Source: Clostridiales bacterium
GTDB taxonomy: Bacteria; Bacillota; Clostridia; Christensenellales; Aristaeellaceae
NCBI GenBank assembly: GCA_004555155.1
Contig: SFJH01000016.1
Location: 1 to 44,852 of the forward strand
DNA length: 44,852 bases
Direction: 5' to 3'
Positions 39,252 through 44,852 of the stretch are shown piece after piece (position 1 is the first letter of the stretch; every line of letters begins with the position of its first letter). Position numbers and translations under genes: made by a program. The notes beneath the pieces were generated by a model that was given only the letters and a program-made list of their open reading frames with translations, had not been told where the DNA came from and searched no databases.

Positions 39252-40679
39252 TCAATGGAACCTGGGCAGCCAGTCGCCGTGGGCCGCGATGAGGTCGTCG
39301 CACATGGCGACGATGTCGTCCATGGACAGCTCGGCGGCCGTGTGGGGATCCAGCATGACGGCCTGATAGACCGCGTCCTTCTCCAGCGTCCGGGCCGCTT
39401 CGATGGTCATCAGCTGCACGTTGATGTTGGTGCGGTTCAGCGCGGCGCACTGCTCGGGCAGATCGCCGACGAACGTGCCTTGCACGCCGTTGCGGTCCAC
39501 CAGACAGGGAACCTCCACCACCGCGTTGCGGGGCAGATTGGTGATCAGACCGTTGTTGAGCACGTTGCCGCCGATGCGGGTGGGCACGTCGGTCTCCATG
39601 GCCTCCATGATGTAGCTGGCGTACTCGCGGGAGCGCTCGTGGCTGAGCGTGGGGTTCTTGGTCAGCTCATGGCCGCGCTCCTTCCAGCGCTTGATCTGGT
39701 TGATGCAGCGGCGCGGGTACTCGTCCAGCGGAATGTTGAACCGGTCGATCAGCTCGGGATAGCGATCCTTGATGAAGAAGGGACCGTACTCGGCGTTGTG
39801 CTCGCTGGACTCGGTGATGTAATAGCCGAAGCGGCGCATCAGCTCCAGGCGCACCATGTCGCCGTGGACGCCCTTGGTCTTGTAGAGGTCGTAGGCCTCG
39901 CGCAGGTGCTGCATGTGCTCGTCCTCGATCTTCTTGCCGTGGGTGCGGATGTTCACGTAGTCCTCGAAGGAGCCGACGTCCAGCTTGCCCTGGTTGTACA
40001 GCAGCGCGCGGCGCTTGATCTCCGGATACAGATCCACGCCGTCGCGGGTGCACTCCAGCAGCCAGGCCTGATGGTTGATGCCGGCGATCTTCGCCTGAAC
40101 ATGGTCGTCATAGCCGATGCCCAGCTCGTTGAGCAGCGTGGGCGCGCAGACCTGCACGCTGTGGCAGAGACCCACGGTCTTCACGCCGGTCAGACGCAGC
40201 ATCGCGCCGGTGAGCATGGCCATGGGGTTGGTGTAGTTCAGGAACCAAGCGTCGGGGCAGACCTCCTCGATGTCGCGGGCGAAGTCCAGCATCACGGGGA
40301 TGGTGCGCAGCGCGCGGAACACGCCGCCCACGCCGAGGGTATCGGCGATGGTCTGCTTCAGACCGTACTTCTTGGGGATCTCGAAATCGGTGATGGTGCA
40401 GGGATCATAGCCGCCCACCTGGATGGCGTTGACCACATAGTTCGCGCCCTTCAGCGCGGCCTTGCGGTTCTCCACGCCCAGATACTTCTCGATGCGGGCC
40501 TTGGAGCCGTTGTTGCGGTTGATGGCCTCCAGCATCGTGGCGGACTCGTCCAGGCGCGTGGCGTCGATGTCGTACAGCGCGATGGTGCTCTCGGCCAGCG
40601 CGGGGGTCATCATGCTGTCGCCCAGCACGTTCTTGGCAAATACGGTGGAGCCTGCGCCCATAAAGGTGATCTTTGGCAT
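39252..40679 (-). CDS. GH4 alpha-galactosidase (MelA-like)
   Basis: NAD+- and metal-dependent glycosidase that cleaves by a redox-elimination mechanism. A 475-residue protein with the NAD loop ITFMGAGSTVFAKN, LNYTNPMAMLTGAML, TVGLCHSVQVCAPTLL carrying the metal-binding Cys and His, and AGINHQAWLLECTRDG with a second metal-site histidine. CHSVQ is the MelA and LplD type, which act on unphosphorylated sugars, rather than the 6-phospho-glucosidase type. Alpha-galactosidase is the likeliest activity; alpha-glucosidase or alpha-galacturonidase are possible. It starts at ATG 40679, eight bases after CGGGAGG. It diverges from an AraC regulator whose promoter overlaps its own. Confidence 0.9.
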   Translation of the reverse strand: MPKITFMGAGSTVFAKNVLGDSMMTPALAESTIALYDIDATRLDESATMLEAINRNNGSKARIEKYLGVENRKAALKGANYVVNAIQVGGYDPCTITDFEIPKKYGLKQTIADTLGVGGVFRALRTIPVMLDFARDIEEVCPDAWFLNYTNPMAMLTGAMLRLTGVKTVGLCHSVQVCAPTLLNELGIGYDDHVQAKIAGINHQAWLLECTRDGVDLYPEIKRRALLYNQGKLDVGSFEDYVNIRTHGKKIEDEHMQHLREAYDLYKTKGVHGDMVRLELMRRFGYYITESSEHNAEYGPFFIKDRYPELIDRFNIPLDEYPRRCINQIKRWKERGHELTKNPTLSHERSREYASYIMEAMETDVPTRIGGNVLNNGLITNLPRNAVVEVPCLVDRNGVQGTFVGDLPEQCAALNRTNINVQLMTIEAARTLEKDAVYQAVMLDPHTAAELSMDDIVAMCDDLIAAHGDWLPRFH

Positions 40680-40748
40680 GTCAAATTCCTCCCGAATCAT
40701 TCAATTTGCGCCCGGAACCGCGCTCCGGCTCCGACCGCCGCTGATTCT

Positions 40749-40778
40749 ATTATAGCGTAAATCCGCGCTTGCCAACAA
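40749..40778 (-). promoter_or_regulatory. Promoter of the GH4 gene
   Basis: Minus strand: TTGTTG (40778-40773), 18 bases, TATAAT (40754-40749). The minus-35 overlaps that of the araC-type gene by two bases. Confidence 0.65.
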
Positions 40779-40797
40779 TCCGCTTATGTTGTATATT
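40769..40797 (+). promoter_or_regulatory. Promoter of the AraC regulator gene
   Basis: TTGCCA (40769-40774), 17 bases, TATATT (40792-40797). Confidence 0.7.
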
Positions 40798-40837
40798 ATA
40801 GGGGAAATGTTGCATCCTTGCGATGGGAGGAATCGTC

Positions 40838-41653
40838 ATGCCCGAGTTTGAACGGCAGCTGTATGTAAACAACTGCGGGCGGGAATCCTGCGCGCCGGGG
40901 CATCGCTACGGCCCGGCCATGCGCGGCTACCACCTGATGCACATCGCCGCCTCGGGCTGCGGCGTGTTCGACAACGGCGCGGGGCGGTTCGACGTGCGCG
41001 CGGGGCAGGGCTTCATGATCTTCCCCGACGACGTGACCGTGTACACCGCCGATTCCGCCGCGCCCTGGGACTACGTCTGGGTGGGCTTTTCGGGCGAATG
41101 TGCGGCCGAACTGGCCCGTTCGGCCGGTCTTTCCCCGGAACGGCCGGTGTTCGACCTGGGCAAGTACGCGCCGACAGCGCTGGAAATCGCCTACAGCATC
41201 TACGAGGACATGTCCCTTCTGCAGCAAAACACCTCCGCCGCGCTGGGCGGACTGCTGCGGCTGACGGCCTACATCGCCCAGAGCCGCTACGACGCTTCTC
41301 CCCTGCGCGGCGCGTCCGCCGGTGCGGACAGCTATCAGCGCGCGCTGTGGGCGCTGAACGCCAACTATCAGCGCACGGATTTTCATATTGAAGATGTTGC
41401 ATCCTTCGTGGGGCTGAGCCGCTCCCAGCTGTTCCGGATCTTCAAGGCCCAGGGCGGCCGCTCGCCCCAGGCGGTGCTGGCCGAGCTGCGGCTGTCCCAC
41501 GCCAAGCGTCTGCTGAGCGGCACGGCGCTGTCGCTGACCGAGGTGGCGCTCTCCTCGGGCTTCTCCTCCGCCGCACGCCTGGGCGAGGTCTTCCGCGACG
41601 TCTTGGGCGTCACGCCCACCCAATACCGCCTGAACGCCCGTCCGAAGAAGTGA
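40838..41653 (+). CDS. AraC-family transcriptional regulator
   Basis: A 271-residue regulator. Residues 1 to about 165 are a cupin-type effector domain with RGYHLMHIAASGCGVFDNG and FMIFPDDVTVYTADSAAPWD. The DNA-binding part has two helix-turn-helix motifs: FHIEDVASFVGLSRSQLFRI and ALSLTEVALSSGFSSAARLG, ending VTPTQYR. Proteins of this build bind a sugar and activate adjacent catabolic genes. It diverges from the GH4 gene, its probable target. It starts at ATG 40838, seven to eight bases after GGGAGG. Confidence 0.92.
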   Translation: MPEFERQLYVNNCGRESCAPGHRYGPAMRGYHLMHIAASGCGVFDNGAGRFDVRAGQGFMIFPDDVTVYTADSAAPWDYVWVGFSGECAAELARSAGLSPERPVFDLGKYAPTALEIAYSIYEDMSLLQQNTSAALGGLLRLTAYIAQSRYDASPLRGASAGADSYQRALWALNANYQRTDFHIEDVASFVGLSRSQLFRIFKAQGGRSPQAVLAELRLSHAKRLLSGTALSLTEVALSSGFSSAARLGEVFRDVLGVTPTQYRLNARPKK

Positions 41654-41675
41654 ACCGCGCCCTTCCGCATGGCAA

Positions 41676-41711
41676 ATGCGCCGGCAGAGCCCTCATCGCT
41701 CGCCGGCGCAT
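41676..41711. terminator. Hairpin between the convergent AraC and CYTH genes
   Basis: ATGCGCCGGC (41676-41685) pairs with GCCGGCGCAT (41702-41711), then GAATTTTAC. Confidence 0.75.
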
Positions 41712-41716
41712 GAATT

Positions 41717-42229
41717 TTACAGCGCGTCCATCGGCGTTTCCCGGGCGAGGGACACGTTTTTATAGCGGTGATCCTCCGTCACTTCCTTGAGCACGCGCAC
41801 CCATTCGGGGATGCGGACGGGCTGATCCTCGCGCTCCAGCTCGATTTCCAGCACCGCGCGATCCGTCCAGAACGGATACAGGTCAAACTCCAGCGTCTGA
41901 CCCTCGAAGGGAATCCGATAGCGCGTCTTGAGAATGGGCTTCAGCGCGGGATCCGATTCCAGAAGATACGCCTTATAGGCCTCGGCGCTGATCCGGCCCT
42001 CGTCCTCCTCGGCGGTCAGGGCGGTCCTGCGGCGCTTGAAGGTCTTGTAGAAGCGCGTCTCGCCCGTCTCGGTCACCCGGCGGACGCGGCGCGTGGTTCC
42101 GGGCTGGGCGGTCAGATAGATCTGCTCGATCTCCCAGACGGCGCAGCCGGGCCGGGCGCGCAGAAAGTCCGCGTCCGGCATGGCGATCAGATACTTGCGC
42201 TCGATTTCACAGTGATTCCCCTGATGCAT
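41717..42229 (-). CDS. CYTH-domain protein (triphosphate tunnel type)
   Basis: A 170-residue protein starting HCEIERKYLIA, the ExExK signature of CYTH/TTM proteins, which hydrolyse or bind tripolyphosphate-type compounds in a beta-tunnel. Further charged strand motifs are TTRRVRRVTETGETRFYKTF, ILKTRYRIPFEG and AVLEIELERE. This single-domain size is common for bacterial CYTH proteins with thiamine-triphosphatase or inorganic triphosphatase activity. The start ATG follows GAGGA. It lies 12 bases after surE in the same operon, so it may act in nucleotide or phosphate clean-up. Confidence 0.9.
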   Translation of the reverse strand: MHQGNHCEIERKYLIAMPDADFLRARPGCAVWEIEQIYLTAQPGTTRRVRRVTETGETRFYKTFKRRRTALTAEEDEGRISAEAYKAYLLESDPALKPILKTRYRIPFEGQTLEFDLYPFWTDRAVLEIELEREDQPVRIPEWVRVLKEVTEDHRYKNVSLARETPMDAL

Positions 42230-42241
42230 GGACGTTCCTCC

Positions 42242-42994
42242 TCACAGCACGATGCCCGAAACGTCTGGATCGGGCGCGTTCAGGCGAAGATCCCAGGTCA
42301 GCTTGGTCAGCGTGGCGTACCCGGCCTGGGTCAGCGGCACGTCGGAATCCGGATCCAGCACGGCAACGGAATCCTCGCCGTGGGCATAGCTGTACGCCGC
42401 GCCGCCGTCCGTCCGCGTTTCGACGTAATTCGGCGAGTCCAGATACGTGCTCGACAGCAAAGCGGCCTTCACGCCCCGAATCTCCTCCCAGGGGAGCGCG
42501 GGCACGTTCAGATTATAGATTGCGCCCCGGGGCAGCGGATGATCCATCATCCACTCCGCCACGCGCACGGCCAGCTTCGCGGCGGCGGCGTATTCATCGG
42601 TATTGAACGCGCACAGCGACGCCGCCAGCGCGGGCGTGCCGGACATGGACGCCTCCATCGCCGCGCCCACGGTTCCGGAATAGATGCAGGCGCCGCCCAG
42701 GTTTGAGCCGTTGTTCACGCCGGAAATCACCGCGTCCACGCCGGGAATCAAATACAGGCCCAGCCGGGCGCAGTCCGCAGGCGTGCCGCTGACGGCATAG
42801 GCGACCTCCGCGCCGGGAAAGTCCGTCCTTTCCGCCCGCAGGCCCTGGCGCAGGGTAATGGAGTGGCTGGCGGCGCTGCGCTCGCAGTCCGGTGCGCAGA
42901 CGCTCACCCGATGACCCGCCGCGACCGCCGCAGCGCACAGCGCGCGGATGCCCGGCGCGCGGATTCCATCGTCGTTGACCAGCATCAGATGCAT
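42242..42994 (-). CDS. surE: 5'/3'-nucleotidase SurE
   Basis: A metal-dependent phosphatase that removes phosphate from nucleoside monophosphates. A 250-residue protein with the start LMLVNDDGIRAPGIRAL (NDDG binds the metal), CAPDCERSAASHSITLR, YAVSGTPADCARLGL and the metal-binding loop VISGVNNGSNLGGACIYSGT. Length and motifs match SurE fully. Its ATG is 14 bases after the LysR regulator, and a CYTH gene follows 12 bases on, so the three form an operon. Confidence 0.95.
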   Translation of the reverse strand: MHLMLVNDDGIRAPGIRALCAAAVAAGHRVSVCAPDCERSAASHSITLRQGLRAERTDFPGAEVAYAVSGTPADCARLGLYLIPGVDAVISGVNNGSNLGGACIYSGTVGAAMEASMSGTPALAASLCAFNTDEYAAAAKLAVRVAEWMMDHPLPRGAIYNLNVPALPWEEIRGVKAALLSSTYLDSPNYVETRTDGGAAYSYAHGEDSVAVLDPDSDVPLTQAGYATLTKLTWDLRLNAPDPDVSGIVL

Positions 42995-43008
42995 GTCGTT
43001 TCCCCCTG

Positions 43009-43914
43009 TCAGCTGTTTTTTCCGCCCTTGGCGGTTTCGTTGTAGATGCGCACAATGTCCTGAAGGATCTCCTCGTGGCGGAAGGTATGATGGTAGAGGA
43101 TGTTCACCTCGCGCATCATGCTCAGGTTTTCGATGGGCAGCACGGTGATCTTGCCCTTTTTCAGCTCGTCCATGCAGGCGCTGCGGGCCAGGATGGACAC
43201 GCCGTAGCTGCGGCGAACCAGATCCTTGATGGTGGCGATGTTGTCCACCTCCAGCACCACGTTGAAGTCGTCCAGCGAGAGGCTCCGGCTTTCCAGATTG
43301 GCGGCGAACAGATTGCGCGTTCCGGAGCTGGGCAGGCGCAGAATCATGCGCTCCCGCTTCAGCTCGTCGATGGTCACGAGGCTCTTCTTCGCCAGCGGAT
43401 GGCCGTTGCTCACCGCCAGCACCAGGCAGTCCGTGTCCAGCATGATGGCGTTGATGGACGGATCCGGCACCGCGCCCTCCACGATGGCGATATCGATCTT
43501 ATAGGCCTTCAGCATGTCATAAAGATTGCTGATCGTATCCGTCTGGATGGTGATCTTCATGTTGTCGTTCTGCTCGGTGTACTTGGCCAGCACCTCGGAG
43601 ACGATGTTGCTCTCGGAGGTGTGGGTCACGCCCACGCGCAGGCGGTCGATGGTGTGCTTGCGGTCCACCAGCGCCTGCTGCAGCGTCTCGTACAGCGAGA
43701 CCACGCGCTCGGCGTACTGGATGATCAGCCTGCCCTCGGGCGTGGGCCGGATCTTGCTGCCCGCGCGGTCGAAGATCACCGCGTTCATCTCCCGCTCCAG
43801 CTGCTTGATGTGCTGGCTCACCGCGGGCTGCGTCAGCGAGAGCTTCTCCGCCGCGCGGGTGTAGTTGCCCGTCTCATACACCTTCAGCAATGTGATCAGC
43901 TTGACGTCTACCAT
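43009..43914 (-). CDS. LysR-family transcriptional regulator
   Basis: A 301-residue regulator. The N-terminal helix-turn-helix spans residues 4-62 (LITLLKVYETGNYTRAAEKL, LTQPAVSQHIKQLEREMN, VIFDRAGSKIRPTPEG). The remaining part is the two-lobed effector domain (RLRVGVTHTSESNIVSEVL onwards). I took the ATG at 43914, the usual family start; its GGAGGG is somewhat far (about 12 bases), and a GTG at 43923 is too close to it. LysR genes often diverge from their target; here the divergent gene is the YczE-like membrane protein (44115), while surE and CYTH follow on its own strand. The effector is unknown. Confidence 0.9.
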   Translation of the reverse strand: MVDVKLITLLKVYETGNYTRAAEKLSLTQPAVSQHIKQLEREMNAVIFDRAGSKIRPTPEGRLIIQYAERVVSLYETLQQALVDRKHTIDRLRVGVTHTSESNIVSEVLAKYTEQNDNMKITIQTDTISNLYDMLKAYKIDIAIVEGAVPDPSINAIMLDTDCLVLAVSNGHPLAKKSLVTIDELKRERMILRLPSSGTRNLFAANLESRSLSLDDFNVVLEVDNIATIKDLVRRSYGVSILARSACMDELKKGKITVLPIENLSMMREVNILYHHTFRHEEILQDIVRIYNETAKGGKNS

Positions 43915-43979
43915 GCCGCGCACTTCCCTCCACCATAAAATCCCGTTATTGACGCTCGCCCGCGTCCCGTCTTTCACTT

Positions 43980-44008
43980 ATATTATCACACTTCCCGCCG
44001 ATGTGCAA
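43980..44008 (-). promoter_or_regulatory. Promoter of the LysR-surE-CYTH operon
   Basis: Minus strand: TTGCAC (44008-44003), 17 bases, TAATAT (43985-43980). Confidence 0.65.
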
Positions 44009-44074
44009 GTCCGCAGATGACATACATTTTTCGCAGCCGCTCACAAAACTTGTTTTTGTGAAAGCGGCGCGTAT

Positions 44075-44082
44075 GCTATAAT
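44075..44082 (+). promoter_or_regulatory. Extended minus-10 of the YczE-like gene
   Basis: ATGCTATAAT with TGC before TATAAT (44077-44082); the minus-35 is weak (T-rich). Confidence 0.6.
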
Positions 44083-44114
44083 ATCGCCAACGCATGGGGC
44101 AAGGAGCGATGGAT

Positions 44115-44774
44115 ATGTTTGATTTCAGGAACCCCGCCTGGCGGCGCAGGCTGCTGGTCATGATTCTGGGCGTCGTCATCATCGGACTGGGCGTGTGCCT
44201 GTTCCGGCTTTCGCTGATGGGCAACGATCCCAGCAGCGCCTTTGTGCTGGCGCTGGGCAACCGGCTGGGGCTTCCGTTTTCGGTGATGCTGATCATCGTG
44301 AACACGCTGTGGTTCATCGCGGAGATCGCGCTGGGGCGGCGGTACATCGGCGCGGGCACGTTCTTCAACTGGTTCTGCGTGGGCGTCTTCGCCGACCTGT
44401 TCACGTCGCTGATCGCAAACGCCGGAGCGCTGCCGGAGTCCATCGCCGGACGGCTGGCCGTCATGCTGCTGGGCGTCATCATTCTGTCCTTCTCCGGCGC
44501 GCTGTATCAGACGGCGAACCTCGGCATCGCCCCCTACGACGCGCTGTCCATCGTCATGGCCGACCGGCTGCCCATCCCCTACTTCTGGTGCCGGATCATC
44601 ACGGACTCCTGCTGCGCGCTGATCGCCTTCCTGCTGGGCGGCGTGATCGGCCTGGGCACGCTGTTCTGCGCGCTGGGCCTGGGGCCGTTCATCAGCTTCT
44701 TCACCCGCACCGTGGCCAGAAGGATGTGCGGCTACGGCCCGGAGGACGAAAACTGGCTCTTCACGGAAAGTTAG
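44115..44774 (+). CDS. YczE/YitT-like integral membrane protein
   Basis: A 219-residue protein with five to six hydrophobic segments (LLVMILGVVIIGLGVCLFRL, LPFSVMLIIVNTLWFIAEIA, RLAVMLLGVIILSFSGALYQ, and others). The phrases LMGNDPSSAFVLALGNRLGL and LGIAPYDALSIVMADRLPI repeat one another (xxG.dP.d.), as in the YczE group, where two copies of a helical unit occur. The function of the group is unknown; in Bacillus yczE lies beside a surfactin locus but no transport substrate is proven. It starts at ATG 44115, eight bases after AAGGAG; ATG 44109 is too close to it. The gene diverges from the LysR regulator, its possible controller. Confidence 0.85.
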   Translation: MFDFRNPAWRRRLLVMILGVVIIGLGVCLFRLSLMGNDPSSAFVLALGNRLGLPFSVMLIIVNTLWFIAEIALGRRYIGAGTFFNWFCVGVFADLFTSLIANAGALPESIAGRLAVMLLGVIILSFSGALYQTANLGIAPYDALSIVMADRLPIPYFWCRIITDSCCALIAFLLGGVIGLGTLFCALGLGPFISFFTRTVARRMCGYGPEDENWLFTES

Positions 44775-44792
44775 GCTAAAGGGTAGAAAAAG

Positions 44793-44851
44793 GAGCATAG
44801 AAGACTTAAACTTGTAGCTGCTAAACAAACAAGGGAAGTCAGACTATGCTC
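44793..44851 (-). repeat. Inverted repeat at the right edge
   Basis: GAGCATAGAAGACTT (44793-44807) and AAGTCAGACTATGCTC (44836-44851) are imperfect inverted arms around an A+T-rich centre. On the minus strand CTTTTTC follows, so it may be a terminator for a gene entering from the right. It could also be a mobile-element end cut by the window. Confidence 0.5.
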
Positions 44852-44852
44852 G

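Noticed and set aside
1..44852. tRNA, rRNA, CRISPR array or prophage
   Set aside because: No cloverleaf-like segments with a TTCRA-type loop, no regularly spaced identical short repeats with unique spacers, and no phage structural or integrase genes were found.

Overview
The window reads as a chromosomal segment of an uncultured, G+C-rich member of the Clostridia (Bacillota). The evidence is strong AGGAGG-type ribosome binding sites, TTGACA/TATAAT promoters with tight 17-base spacing, a lepA-hemW cluster, a TAXI-type TRAP transporter, an antibiotic-type ABC-F protein, a GH4 glycosidase, and mostly C/G-ending codons. A gut clostridium of the Christensenellales type would fit, but that placement is inference. 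I see no rRNA, tRNA, CRISPR array, prophage or complete insertion sequence.

Layout. 1-750: a gene-free stretch with a 92-bp tandem repeat, then two terminator-type hairpins. 755-8055: an orphan amino-acid binding protein diverges from argF, carA and an unusual single frame that fuses carB to dapF. 8378-13090: a small SLOG-fold protein diverging from a ribbon-helix-helix regulator, two Gfo/Idh/MocA dehydrogenases, and a Mef-like MFS exporter with an attenuator-like leader. 13363-15759: a three-gene ABC-2 exporter. 15802-18071: an ECF sigma/anti-sigma pair with a self-promoter, and panE. 18162-20885: purA-purB. 21036-25145: an ABC-F ribosome-protection-type protein with a leader containing tiny ORFs, a MATE exporter, and an A+T-rich DUF3786 gene. 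25219-29417: guaB and an operon of a small membrane protein, an FGGY sugar kinase and a membrane-anchored sigma-like protein. 29595-34018: an XRE regulator convergent with lepA-ycxB-ycxB-hemW. 34440-37610: a two-gene TAXI TRAP uptake system. 37722-44774: a secreted hypothetical protein, DUF2200/DUF1801 proteins, a GH4 alpha-galactosidase divergent from an AraC regulator, LysR-surE-CYTH, and a YczE-like membrane protein. The right edge carries an inverted repeat.

Functionally, the left part supplies carbamoyl phosphate and citrulline for arginine and pyrimidines, and carries a DapF-like domain. The centre holds purine-nucleotide enzymes (purA, purB, guaB) among three drug-export or drug-protection genes, two of which have leader structures suggesting induction by translation inhibitors. 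The right part is devoted to uptake and use of organic acids and sugars.

The strongest candidates for something new are the CarB-DapF fusion, whose DapF half has Gly where the first catalytic Cys is expected; the leaders of the MFS and ABC-F genes; the sigma-like membrane protein coupled to a sugar kinase; and the repeated GCTATAAT minus-10 element found at seven promoters.
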